A stretch of 64,000 nt of DNA from CAYJGJ01 sp964367585 (lineage in GTDB: Bacteria > Bacillota > Clostridia > Peptostreptococcales > Anaerovoracaceae), in the NCBI GenBank assembly GCA_964367585.1, contig CAYIYH010000001.1, forward strand, positions 310,001-374,000, in the 5' to 3' direction. Both the position numbers and the translations under genes were made by a program. A model generated the notes under the pieces. That model was given only the letters and a program-made list of their open reading frames with translations, searched no databases and was not told where the DNA came from. Within the stretch, counting starts at the first letter, position 1, and each line of letters opens with the position of its first letter. Below are positions 26,257-34,767 of the stretch, one piece after another.

Positions 26257-27171
26257 TTACCCCTTTACTGCACCGGCTCCCATTCCTTGAACTAATTGTC
26301 GTTGGAAAATGAGAATTATCAATATAAAAGGAATTGCCATTAATACACTACCTGCAGCCGTGATTGACCAATATTGTAAATCTTCTCCTCCAAATGTCGC
26401 AATAAGTACAGGCATAGTAACGGCTTGTGTAGCTGTGAGGGCGGATGTGATCAAATACTCGTTATATGCTGTAAGCAATGTAAAAATAGAAGAAGTTGCA
26501 AGACCCGGTCCGATGATTGGAAGAATTACTTCTTTGAAAGCTTGGAATCTTGTTCTACCATCAACCATCGCAGCTTCATCCAGTGCTTGTGGTATTGTTA
26601 AGAAAAAGCTTCGTAGAGTCCAAACCGTAAACGGTTGATTTACCGCAACTACTACAAGGATTACGAGTATTCTTGTATCAAAAAGACCTAGCTGCTGTGC
26701 GATGAAGTAGTATGGAATAATGAATACCATACCAGGAAGTGAACGGAAAATTAAAGCAACTGTCAGTAAGTTAAAACTGGATCCTCCACCATAACGAGAT
26801 AAGGCATATGCACAAGGACAACCAACTATTAACGCTAATGCTACAGATGTAAACGCAATAATCAGAGAGTTTTGCATATAGAATAAGAATTCGTGTTCGA
26901 CAAATAAAGTTTTGTAGAATTCAAATGTCGGTTCGAATATCCATCTTGGAGGACTTGCAAACGCATCGACAGTCGGTTTTATTGATGTCATGAATCCCCA
27001 GAACATTGGAAGTATACATATACTGACCCAAATTAATAGTGCTATTACGATTAGTATTTTTGTCAATTTTCGTCTTCGTTTATCGTCGGCACAAGTTTTG
27101 TCAAAATACTCTTTTATTTGTTCTTTGGAGTAATTCTGAGATGTCATGTCCATTAGTGATATTTTACGCAT
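26257..27171 (-). CDS. ABC transporter permease, MalG/UgpE type
   Basis: 304 residues with about six membrane segments after a charged cytoplasmic N-terminus (1-40). The EAA loop that contacts the ATPase is visible as EAAMVDGRTRFQAFKEVILP near 204-223. Start behind AAGGGAG; it overlaps the upstream permease gene by eight bases, which couples the two subunits. Confidence 0.94.
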   Translation of the reverse strand: MRKISLMDMTSQNYSKEQIKEYFDKTCADDKRRRKLTKILIVIALLIWVSICILPMFWGFMTSIKPTVDAFASPPRWIFEPTFEFYKTLFVEHEFLFYMQNSLIIAFTSVALALIVGCPCAYALSRYGGGSSFNLLTVALIFRSLPGMVFIIPYYFIAQQLGLFDTRILVILVVVAVNQPFTVWTLRSFFLTIPQALDEAAMVDGRTRFQAFKEVILPIIGPGLATSSIFTLLTAYNEYLITSALTATQAVTMPVLIATFGGEDLQYWSITAAGSVLMAIPFILIILIFQRQLVQGMGAGAVKG

Positions 27172-28078
27172 ATGCAGCTCCCTTCCTTCTTTTCTTTTTT
27201 GACTTACTGTCTAATGAACGAGTTTCACGCCTCATCAAATACAAACATGGAGTAATCAGTAAGAATATTGCAAGAATCATAAGTAAACTTATACAAGATG
27301 CTTGTCCCAAATTAAAGTGGTCGAATGCAACCCTGTAACTGTATAACGAAATAGTTTCAGTCGATAAACCAGGGCCACCCTTGGTCATTACAGCAACAGA
27401 ATCATACAGTCTAAATTTGTCCATAATACTTAAAGTAGTACAGTACAATAATATAGGCGAAAGATACGGTAAAATTACGAATCTAAGCTTTTGGAAAAAA
27501 CTCGATCCTTCTACTTCTGCCGCCATTAGAGGTTCCTGAGGCATTGCTAATAGTCCTGCGTATATTACTAGAGAGATAAACGATGTCCCAGACCAAATCG
27601 CATGCATTATTATTAGAATCTGCGAAGCAAGTGGATCCGAAAACCATAGTATATCTATCCCTATCAGGCTTAATGCGTGGCTAACTACACCCCAATCATC
27701 TTTGAAAAGCCATGAGAATAATAAAGTACTAACTACCGGTGCAATTGCAAATGGAACAAGCACACCTGAAACTAAAAATGTTCTAAATCGTTTATTTGTG
27801 ATTCGAACTAACATCAATGCGATGCTGAGTCCTAATAAAATTGTAAGCGGTACAATTATTATGGTTAGAACAAAAGTAAAACCCATTGCATCCCAAATTC
27901 TATCATTTGTTAGCACATTAATATAATTACGAAATCCAACAAATTTAAATGGTCTACCGTAAGAGTAAGTGCAAAAACTAAGAATAATTGTCAGCACTAA
28001 AGGAACAATCATTAAAAAAATCATCACCAACATACTTGGCATCGAGAATCTATAAAATTCTTTTTTGGTCATTTTCAT
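27164..28078 (-). CDS. ABC transporter permease, MalF/UgpA type
   Basis: 304 residues, about six membrane segments; EAA-type loop AAEVEGSSFFQKLRFVILP near 190-208. The C-terminal end is basic (RSLDSKSKKKRRKG). No large periplasmic P2 loop as in E. coli MalF, as is common in Gram-positive CUT1 systems. Start behind AAGGAAGG. Confidence 0.94.
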   Translation of the reverse strand: MKMTKKEFYRFSMPSMLVMIFLMIVPLVLTIILSFCTYSYGRPFKFVGFRNYINVLTNDRIWDAMGFTFVLTIIIVPLTILLGLSIALMLVRITNKRFRTFLVSGVLVPFAIAPVVSTLLFSWLFKDDWGVVSHALSLIGIDILWFSDPLASQILIIMHAIWSGTSFISLVIYAGLLAMPQEPLMAAEVEGSSFFQKLRFVILPYLSPILLYCTTLSIMDKFRLYDSVAVMTKGGPGLSTETISLYSYRVAFDHFNLGQASCISLLMILAIFLLITPCLYLMRRETRSLDSKSKKKRRKGAAYA

Positions 28079-28148
28079 AGACAGAACCTTCCTTTCTATA
28101 ATCTAAAGTATTATATTGATATTACAAAAAAAAGAATAGCAATATAGT

Positions 28149-29243
28149 CTAGTGACAAATAAGTTTTGATGTTTCTTTATCAAATAATAGAATCTTTTCT
28201 AATTTGATTGTGAATTCTTGCTCTCCTCTTTCGAAATTTCGCTTATCATTCTCACGAGCTATCATCTCATTGTCAAAATAATTCATATAAATATTTCTTT
28301 TTGTTCCCGTTATTTCGACTAAGTGAATAGCAGCCTTTATCATTCCACTTTCGCCATCCTTAATAGGATTCACATATTGAGGCCTAATTCCCATAATTAT
28401 TTTACCTTCTGGCCTGTTTGCCAAAGGCACCTGATATTTTTCTGGAAGTTCGATTGTGCTCCCATCTGGCATTACGATACAACACTTATTAGAATTTTTT
28501 ACTAGGTCTACTTCTATCAAGTTCATCTTAGGACTTCCCACAAATGTCGCAACAAAAATATCCGCAGGCGCATCATATATTGCCGTAGGAGTATCTATTT
28601 GCAAAACATCTCCATCTCTCATAACAACGATTCTATCTGCCATTGTCATCGCTTCAATCTGATCGTGCGTTACATATACAATTGTAGTTTTTAAGCGTTG
28701 ATGAAGATGGATTATCTCGTTACGCATTTCTGCTCTTAAGCGAGCGTCTAAATTTGATAAGGGTTCATCGAACAAAAATACGGATGGATTACGTACAATA
28801 GTCCGTCCAATTGCAACACGTTGCCTTTGTCCACCTGACAAACTTGCAGGTCGACGATCTAAATATTCTTCCAACCCCAATAATTTGGCAGCCTTCATTA
28901 CCTTTTCATCTATTGTCTTAGGGTCTTCCTTTCTTACAGTTAAACCATATGCAATATTATCGTATACATCAAGATTAGGAAATAAAGCATAATTTTGAAA
29001 AACCATGCCTATATCTCTATCTCTTGGTGTCAAGTCATTTACGACTAAATCATTCATCAGCAATTCCCCTGATGAAATACTTTCTAAACCAGCCAACATC
29101 ATTAATGTTGTAGATTTACCACATCCCGATGGACCCAGTAGTACAATGAATTCGCCATCTTCGATTTCTAAATTCAAATCTTTGACCGCATGGAATCCAT
29201 TGTCATATAGCTTATTGATGTTCCTACATGCTACTGTTGACAT
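28149..29243 (-). CDS. ABC transporter ATP-binding protein, CUT1/MalK type (first of two)
   Basis: 364 residues from the ATG at 29243 behind AAAGGGG (a GTG two codons earlier is less likely). Walker A GPSGCGKST, signature LSGGQRQRVAIGRT, Walker B VFLFDEPLSNLDARLR, switch VTHDQIEAM, and a MalK-type C-terminal domain. It differs from the downstream ATPase along its whole length, so this is not a recent duplication. Both ATPases keep every catalytic motif. Confidence 0.94.
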   Translation of the reverse strand: MSTVACRNINKLYDNGFHAVKDLNLEIEDGEFIVLLGPSGCGKSTTLMMLAGLESISSGELLMNDLVVNDLTPRDRDIGMVFQNYALFPNLDVYDNIAYGLTVRKEDPKTIDEKVMKAAKLLGLEEYLDRRPASLSGGQRQRVAIGRTIVRNPSVFLFDEPLSNLDARLRAEMRNEIIHLHQRLKTTIVYVTHDQIEAMTMADRIVVMRDGDVLQIDTPTAIYDAPADIFVATFVGSPKMNLIEVDLVKNSNKCCIVMPDGSTIELPEKYQVPLANRPEGKIIMGIRPQYVNPIKDGESGMIKAAIHLVEITGTKRNIYMNYFDNEMIARENDKRNFERGEQEFTIKLEKILLFDKETSKLICH

Positions 29244-29311
29244 GTTCACCCCTTTCTTTTTAATTCTCCCATTACTATAAGAGTATTTTACGATTAGCTA
29301 TAAATATATAA

Positions 29312-29361
29312 AAGGGGAAGAAATTAACGTATGAATGAACTATCTTTTAATTTCTCCCCTA
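29312..29361 (-). terminator. stem-loop between binding-protein gene and ATPase gene
   Basis: Stem GGGGAAGAAATTA with TAATTTCTCCCC (29314-29326 and 29348-29359; one bulged A), followed on the minus strand by TTTTATATATTTAT. Such a partial terminator or mRNA-stabilising loop after the binding-protein gene usually raises its level above the membrane subunits. Confidence 0.7.
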
Positions 29362-29421
29362 TATTTTATACTTTCTAGCGTTACTATTTAATTAGAATAA
29401 AAATACCGGTATTTAAGATAG

Positions 29422-30777
29422 TTATTCCATGTATCCCAAATCTTGAAGCAAGACTGTTACATCTTCATCACATTTTTCCAATGCTTCTTCGAATGAAATA
29501 TTTCCAGCCATAGCATCATTTAAATATGGACCTACTACACCCATTGCTTGGTTGTAGAAAGGAAATGCTATCGCAGTATGTGGAGCCAATCCAAGTTCTG
29601 TAGCTTCAAGCATTGCAGCATATTGAGGCGCTGCAGCTAAGTTTTCTTCGGTTAAAGAAGAAGCTCTACTTACCATAGATACCCCACCAGCACGCTCTTG
29701 TGCAGGTGCACAAGTTGCTTCCATTATAGCAAGGAAAGCAGCTTCAGCAGTTGCGTCATCAGTAATATTGTATGGGATAATAAAGTAGTCACTAGTAACG
29801 AAAGAGAATAAAGGCATATCTTCTTCGATTCTGACTGAAGGTGAATATCCAACATTACCTGCTATCTCAGAAACTGTAGTATCTTCGAAGTTTGTAGCTC
29901 TAGTGGCCCATGTTTTTGCAAAAACGGATCCGCCTGTTTGGAATTCAACAGTTAAGTCATCAGAATTATATGTAATTACATCTGGATTCATATAAGAGTA
30001 TAACTCTTCAAGTTTTTCCATAGCTTCTAGTCCATCTGGAGTATTGAATTGTGGAGCATTTGTTTCAGAATCAAAGATCTCTCCACCTATTGCATTCATC
30101 ATTTGTACGAATTCATTTTCTATTCCAAATGGTTGAGTAAAAGCACTGATATATGGATAATCATATCCGCTATCTTGCAATTGATCTAAAGCATCTATAA
30201 GACCATCATATGTTGTCGGAACATCGATTCCTTCTTCAGTTAAAATATCTTCCCTATAAAAGAGTTGGTACATGTTTGTAGTAGCAGGAATACCATATAT
30301 CTTACCATCTTTTGTAACGCCTTCCCAAAGAGATTCTGGTATATCGTCTAAGTTATATAACTCCCCGTATTTTTCTATAAATGGTGTCAAATCGTAAAGC
30401 CAATCATTATCACTGAATAAACCGTAGTTCCCTGAAGCCATACTCATTACTTGATATGGGTTTACTCCACCCGCATTCATAGATACAGTTTGCGTTTGCA
30501 AAGCATCTGGATCAAATACTGGAATTATATTATAATTTTCAAATCCCGTTAGTTTTTCCATTTCAGCCATATATGCTTCAGTTATTCCCATTCGAACTGT
30601 AAGAAAATTAATTTCTAGTTCTTCTCTTGGCATTACAGCCTTTTCAACTTCAACTCCCGAAACAGGCATCACGACTGTTCCTGACACATCTCCTCCATCA
30701 GAAGAAGAATCTTGACATCCCGTGAATAGTGATAAAGATAATATTAGTATTAGTAATATAGATAAATATTTTTTCAT
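29422..30777 (-). CDS. extracellular solute-binding lipoprotein (family 1)
   Basis: 451 residues. Lipoprotein signal with hydrophobic core LSILLILILSLSLF and lipobox LFTG-C21. The mature part has the family 1 (CUT1) pattern, including DGKIYGIPATTNMYQLFYR near 152-170 and a Trp/Phe/Tyr-rich ligand cleft. It is the first gene of the transporter operon, directly behind the glycine riboswitch. Family 1 proteins usually bind sugars or polyols, but the riboswitch argues for a glycine-linked ligand; the substrate is therefore open. Confidence 0.92.
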   Translation of the reverse strand: MKKYLSILLILILSLSLFTGCQDSSSDGGDVSGTVVMPVSGVEVEKAVMPREELEINFLTVRMGITEAYMAEMEKLTGFENYNIIPVFDPDALQTQTVSMNAGGVNPYQVMSMASGNYGLFSDNDWLYDLTPFIEKYGELYNLDDIPESLWEGVTKDGKIYGIPATTNMYQLFYREDILTEEGIDVPTTYDGLIDALDQLQDSGYDYPYISAFTQPFGIENEFVQMMNAIGGEIFDSETNAPQFNTPDGLEAMEKLEELYSYMNPDVITYNSDDLTVEFQTGGSVFAKTWATRATNFEDTTVSEIAGNVGYSPSVRIEEDMPLFSFVTSDYFIIPYNITDDATAEAAFLAIMEATCAPAQERAGGVSMVSRASSLTEENLAAAPQYAAMLEATELGLAPHTAIAFPFYNQAMGVVGPYLNDAMAGNISFEEALEKCDEDVTVLLQDLGYME

Positions 30778-30872
30778 TTTTGTCTCCTTAAATTATTAGA
30801 ATATGACATAAAATAAACAACTCAGTGATAGCGTTACTAACTCCTCCTTTCAATAATGCTCACTGTCTAGAA

Positions 30873-30925
30873 AAAAAAATGGGAGAGCAAACAAAATGTA
30901 AATATACACTTATTCGCTCTCCCGT
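30873..30925 (-). terminator. riboswitch expression-platform terminator
   Basis: Minus-strand stem GGGAGAGC with GCTCTCCC (30916-30923 and 30884-30891) closed over a long loop and followed by ATTTTTTTTT (30873-30883). It lies between the glycine aptamer and the binding-protein gene. The sequence CTCCCGTATTTGAAAT occurs twice here (30918-30933 and 30942-30957 on the plus strand), giving a second GGGAG strand that could compete for the same arm. Confidence 0.8.
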
Positions 30926-30988
30926 ATTTGAAATATATTATACTCCCGTATTTGAAATTATACTTCAAGTTTCGGAATGCAGTCCTTT

Positions 30989-31074
30989 TTCTAATCCTTT
31001 TGCCTGAAAGATTCACATAACACTTTAGTCATGCTTGCCTCTTCGGCGCTTCTTAAACGAAGTCTCTCCTAGAA
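30989..31074 (-). ncRNA. glycine riboswitch, single aptamer
   Basis: The minus strand carries the conserved gcvT-type core: CTAGGAGAGACTTCG, then GCGCCGAAGAGGCAAGC, then AATCTTTCAGGCAAAAGGA. P1 is formed by TTCTA/TAGAA at the two ends. Only one full aptamer is visible; flanking sequence may form the short ghost element seen in singlet glycine riboswitches. Downstream are a terminator and the ABC transporter operon. Glycine binding usually turns such elements on. Confidence 0.92.
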
Positions 31075-31124
31075 ATCATCAACCCGCTTTGATTCTTATT
31101 ATGTCACGCTACTAAGCTAAAAAC

Positions 31125-31153
31125 ATTATACATAATTAGATATATTATTGCAA
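31125..31153 (-). promoter_or_regulatory. sigma-A-type promoter of the riboswitch operon
   Basis: Minus-strand TTGCAA (31148-31153), 17-base spacer, TATAAT (31125-31130), placing the transcript start some 45 bases before the aptamer. Confidence 0.85.
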
Positions 31154-31252
31154 GTGTTTTTTGGCCAAATCAAATGTTATATCTTTTTATTACCGATATT
31201 TTAGCTATATTTTATTTTATAAATATGTTGAAATTTCAAAACTTTTTGTAGA

Positions 31253-31276
31253 TTATATTCCGAATTTCGAATATAA
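31253..31276 (+). promoter_or_regulatory. inverted repeat before the metallo-hydrolase gene
   Basis: Perfect 8-base arms TTATATTC and GAATATAA separated by 8 bases, about 50 bases before the start codon. It could be an operator or a leader hairpin; no regulator can be named. Confidence 0.4.
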
Positions 31277-31325
31277 TAAAATAAAAAAAAAAATTGTTAA
31301 TACGATATCACAAAAGGAGAAAAAT

Positions 31326-31994
31326 ATGAAAGTGAAACGATTCATTGGGGGCGCATACGAGTCTAATGGCTATGTGCTTTACCACGAAAGCAAAAGAGAA
31401 ATTACTACCAATTTGAGTAAAGAAAAAAACAATTCAGTCGGTCAGCTTCACGCAATAATAATCGATCCAGGATATTCGCCAAAGAAATTCACCTCTTTTT
31501 TACGTGAAAAAAATCTAATCCTGGATGCGGTCATACTCACACACCACCATTATGATCATACCGGTGCAATCCAAGGGATTATGAGTGAATTCGAAGCCGA
31601 AATAATGATACATATAGACGATGCGGATATGTACGGAAAACATATAGATAGATACTTATATGATGGGGACGAGCTAGTATTAAATGGCGAAAAAATAAAA
31701 ATAATACACACCCCAGGGCACACTAAAGGTGGAATTTCAATTTTGGCAAATGACAGCAAATTGATGTTTACCGGAGACACAATATTCCTTACAGAACTTG
31801 GCAGAACAGATCTAACAGACGGAGACGAGCAAACCCTTATGGATACGGTAAATAATATTATAGAAAACTGGGATAACTCACTAAATATATATCCCGGCCA
31901 CGGCGACGGTGGCGTATTGGGCAACATTAAAAAAAACAACTCCGAATATAATATGCTGACAAGAGGGCGTGACAGATACGTATACTTCGATTAG
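31326..31994 (+). CDS. metallo-beta-lactamase fold hydrolase (glyoxalase II-like)
   Basis: 222 residues from the ATG at 31326, which follows AAGGAG; an upstream in-frame extension to 31161 is A/T-rich, lacks a binding site and is rejected. Zinc motif H-x-H-x-D-H in LTHHHYDHTG, then HTPGHTKGG, the bridging Asp in FTGDTIF and a final PGHGDG. This is the short class of the family, often annotated as hydroxyacylglutathione hydrolase-like; the substrate is unknown. It is divergent from the riboswitch operon and convergent with the MATE gene. Confidence 0.9.
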   Translation: MKVKRFIGGAYESNGYVLYHESKREITTNLSKEKNNSVGQLHAIIIDPGYSPKKFTSFLREKNLILDAVILTHHHYDHTGAIQGIMSEFEAEIMIHIDDADMYGKHIDRYLYDGDELVLNGEKIKIIHTPGHTKGGISILANDSKLMFTGDTIFLTELGRTDLTDGDEQTLMDTVNNIIENWDNSLNIYPGHGDGGVLGNIKKNNSEYNMLTRGRDRYVYFD

Positions 31995-32073
31995 TAATTT
32001 CATCATCGAAATGCGTTTTCAAATCTTTCTGAGGGACTAACTCACTTACAGACTTTAAATCGACTAAACTTTT

Positions 32074-33435
32074 TTAATAATGATACACTTTTTTGTATCT
32101 CACTAATAATACTACACATATAATAACACCGATAAAATCGGCAATGGGAATTGCTATCCATAATCCAATCTCACCAAAAATCTCGGGCAGTATTATCAAC
32201 ATAAGTGATTGCAAAATTAGGGTCCGCAAAAAGGAAATAAATGCAGATATTTTCCCATTGTTCAATGCAGTAAAAAATGAAGAGGAAAAAATACATATAC
32301 TGCTAAAAATATATGAAACTGAATAGTATCTTATCGCCCTTACTGTCAAGTCCATAAGGGCAATGTCGTAAGAAACAAATATTCCTGCAAGTTGAATCGC
32401 AAATATCTCCGCAATGATTGTAAGAACAATGGACGAAGATATCATGATAACCATACTCTTACGGTAAAGAGATTTTAATTCGCTATGATTTTGCGAACCA
32501 TAGTTATAACTAATTATTGGAGACACTCCAACTGTATATCCGATAAAAGTAGCAATAAATACAAAAGATAAATACGCGATTATTCCATACGCAGAAACTC
32601 CCGCATATCCGATTAGTCGCATTAACTGAATATTATAGATTATGTTTACTATCGTCATAGACAAATTAGTCATCATTTCCGAAGATCCATTCGTGCAGCT
32701 TTTAGTAAGGGATTTCATATCCCATTTGAATTTAACAAAATATAAATTAGTATTTTTTCTTTTCACAGCGTAGTAAAACAACGGAACTACACCGCCTATT
32801 GCTTGACCAATGACAGTCGCCCACGCCGCACCTGCAATGCCCCATTCAAAAGTTACGATGAAAACATAATCTAACAAAATGTTCGCAACTCCGGAAGAAA
32901 TCGATAATATCATGCCCATTGATGGCTTTCCGGAAGCAACCATAAACGATGGAAACGACGTTTGGAGTGTAAATGCCGGAATGCCTATCAACATTATCGT
33001 TCCATACGTAATACAATCACCTAGGAGCTCCTCGGTGGAGCCCAACATAAGTGCAATATCCTCAACGAAGATAATTCCGACTCCAGCAAGTATTATCGAA
33101 CCGACAACTAACACTACATATATCATTGTGAAAATTTCTCTTGCTTTTTTATCATCCCCTTCCCCAAGATACTTAGCAACGAGGGCACATCCACCTGTCC
33201 CCAGCATGAAGCCAAATGCACCGTATATCATGATAAGAGGATATATCAAATTAAGCGCAGCGAAAGGTATTTCTCCAACATAATTGGAAACAAAAACCCC
33301 GTCGACCACGGAATACACAGAATTGACTACCATCATCATGATAGATGGAAGAGTAAATTTTACTAGTCTTGAATATGTAAATGAATCTGAAATCTTGATT
33401 CTCATTCCTTTATTTTGCATTGGATTATTCTTCAT
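32074..33435 (-). CDS. MATE family efflux transporter
   Basis: 453 residues from the ATG at 33435 (AAAGG eight bases upstream); a longer reading to 33462 is possible. About 12 membrane segments in two halves, with the family-typical VNSVYSVVDGVFVSNYVG near 37-54 and the second-half counterpart. Members export cationic drugs or metabolites using Na+ or H+. The specific substrate cannot be read from sequence. Confidence 0.92.
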   Translation of the reverse strand: MKNNPMQNKGMRIKISDSFTYSRLVKFTLPSIMMMVVNSVYSVVDGVFVSNYVGEIPFAALNLIYPLIMIYGAFGFMLGTGGCALVAKYLGEGDDKKAREIFTMIYVVLVVGSIILAGVGIIFVEDIALMLGSTEELLGDCITYGTIMLIGIPAFTLQTSFPSFMVASGKPSMGMILSISSGVANILLDYVFIVTFEWGIAGAAWATVIGQAIGGVVPLFYYAVKRKNTNLYFVKFKWDMKSLTKSCTNGSSEMMTNLSMTIVNIIYNIQLMRLIGYAGVSAYGIIAYLSFVFIATFIGYTVGVSPIISYNYGSQNHSELKSLYRKSMVIMISSSIVLTIIAEIFAIQLAGIFVSYDIALMDLTVRAIRYYSVSYIFSSICIFSSSFFTALNNGKISAFISFLRTLILQSLMLIILPEIFGEIGLWIAIPIADFIGVIICVVLLVRYKKVYHY

Positions 33436-33522
33436 ATTTTTACCTTTTCGGATTATTCGCATCGTGCTAACAGCTGAATCCGACCGATAATTAAATTAAA
33501 TACTTAAAAAAAAATCGCATGA

Positions 33523-34341
33523 CTAGTGCGACTTGTCAATTCCTTTTATTGTTATTGTAACATCTACGATGTTGAACGCCGTTATTTTTTCTAGACGTTC
33601 CTTCAACTCAAGTTGAAATTTTTTTGATGATTTCCAACCTCTATGTCCAGGAAGCAAATTAACAACGACTTTAATGGAAAAGTTATCATTACTTATAGTT
33701 TGGTGTGTCCTAAATACTTTCCCAATCCCAGGTGTTTTACTGGCTATAATTCTGACCATTTCCTCGATTGCAGACTCCGAGATAAAAAACTCACCTATAT
33801 AACTAAACGTCGGACGGACGACTGTTCTTTCATTATACTCCCCTCTATTCTTAGCACTACCATCGATAAATCCTTTGATAGTATCCAAAAAATATCCGGA
33901 AAAATCTCTTTTGAGCTGCAATGTGGGCACAGGAATTACATGTTTACCAAAAATGTTTCTCTGCTTATTCGCAATGAGGCGTTCTTTTTCTGTCGTAATT
34001 GATTCTATATATACTCGTTTATCAATCATTCCAACTTGGAGCCTTGCTGCTATTTTGTCGACCATTCTATCGGATGTTCCTAATATTAGCATTTTTTTTG
34101 GTGAAATATGTTTTATTGACTCGCTTACATTTTTCATTTGCTCATCAGAAATAAAGAGTGCTGTTTTGATAGCACCTACGGTTGTACTTTGCTTCTTTGC
34201 GCTTACTCCAGATATTACACGGTTTTCGTGTATAAAAAGCCCATCATCTATTATCGAGTCAATATCATGCTTTTGGCATAGATTCAATGCTTGATGACTT
34301 TTTCCAGTTCCACTTTTTCCAATCAGTGCAAAAATTACCAT
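33523..34341 (-). CDS. P-loop protein with C-terminal Asp23/Gls24-like domain
   Basis: 272 residues. The first half begins with a Walker A motif GKSGTGKSH (8-16) and looks like a small nucleotide-binding fold. From about 185 on, the pattern FISESAIEEMVRIIASKTPGI, then SIKVVVNLLPGHR and a helix plus DVTITIKGI resembles the Asp23/Gls24 (DUF322) alkaline-shock fold. I do not know a characterised protein with this combination. No membrane segment. It ends 62 bases before the MATE gene's likely upstream region. Confidence 0.65.
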   Translation of the reverse strand: MVIFALIGKSGTGKSHQALNLCQKHDIDSIIDDGLFIHENRVISGVSAKKQSTTVGAIKTALFISDEQMKNVSESIKHISPKKMLILGTSDRMVDKIAARLQVGMIDKRVYIESITTEKERLIANKQRNIFGKHVIPVPTLQLKRDFSGYFLDTIKGFIDGSAKNRGEYNERTVVRPTFSYIGEFFISESAIEEMVRIIASKTPGIGKVFRTHQTISNDNFSIKVVVNLLPGHRGWKSSKKFQLELKERLEKITAFNIVDVTITIKGIDKSH

Positions 34342-34412
34342 TACCTTACCCTTTATTCAATAAGTTAGAGAGTCTCTAGCAAATTATCTATTGCTAATTT
34401 GAGGAATACCCC

Positions 34413-34440
34413 TTGAAAATAATTATGGATATGCTATAAT
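34413..34440 (+). promoter_or_regulatory. promoter of the ferredoxin gene
   Basis: TTGAAA (34413-34418), 16-base spacer, TATAAT (34435-34440), 85 bases before the start codon. Confidence 0.75.
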
Positions 34441-34525
34441 TAAAAATATGAAACAAGACGATTGTCCTACTTTGGCATTCAAATGAGTTTCAATTTTTTT
34501 GTTAAATACCTAAGGAGGTGTTATT

Positions 34526-34693
34526 ATGGCTTACAAAATTACAGACGAATGTATAGCTTGCGGTTCTTGCGTGCCTGAGTGTCCTGTCGAAGCTATTTCG
34601 GAAGGTAGCATCTATACTATCGATGCTGGCAGCTGCATAGACTGTGGAGCATGCGCTGGAGTATGTCCTGTAGAAGCTATCAGCGAAGCATAG
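34526..34693 (+). CDS. 2[4Fe-4S] ferredoxin
   Basis: A 55-residue clostridial-type ferredoxin, electron carrier for low-potential reactions. Two cluster motifs C-x-x-C-x-x-C-x-x-x-C-P are visible: C9, C12, C15, C19 (in ACGSCVPECP) and C37, C40, C43, C47 (in DCGACAGVCP), each set completed by cross-coordination. The two halves share the CPVEAISE repeat from the ancient duplication. AAGGAGGT precedes the ATG, with a promoter upstream and a terminator downstream, so this is a monocistronic gene. Confidence 0.97.
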   Translation: MAYKITDECIACGSCVPECPVEAISEGSIYTIDAGSCIDCGACAGVCPVEAISEA

Positions 34694-34706
34694 GAATATA
34701 CAAGAT

Positions 34707-34740
34707 ACTCCCTCTATAAAAGAGGGAGTTTTTCTTTTTT
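34707..34740 (+). terminator. intrinsic terminator of the ferredoxin gene
   Basis: Stem ACTCCCTCT (34707-34715) with AGAGGGAGT (34721-34729) and a U-rich run to 34740. Confidence 0.93.
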
Positions 34741-34767
34741 TTGCTTACTAAATAAGTTTGTTATCTA

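Noticed and set aside
31161..31325. 55-residue N-terminal extension of the metallo-hydrolase
   Set aside because: It lies over promoter-like AT-rich sequence with no binding site; the ATG at 31326 follows AAGGAG.
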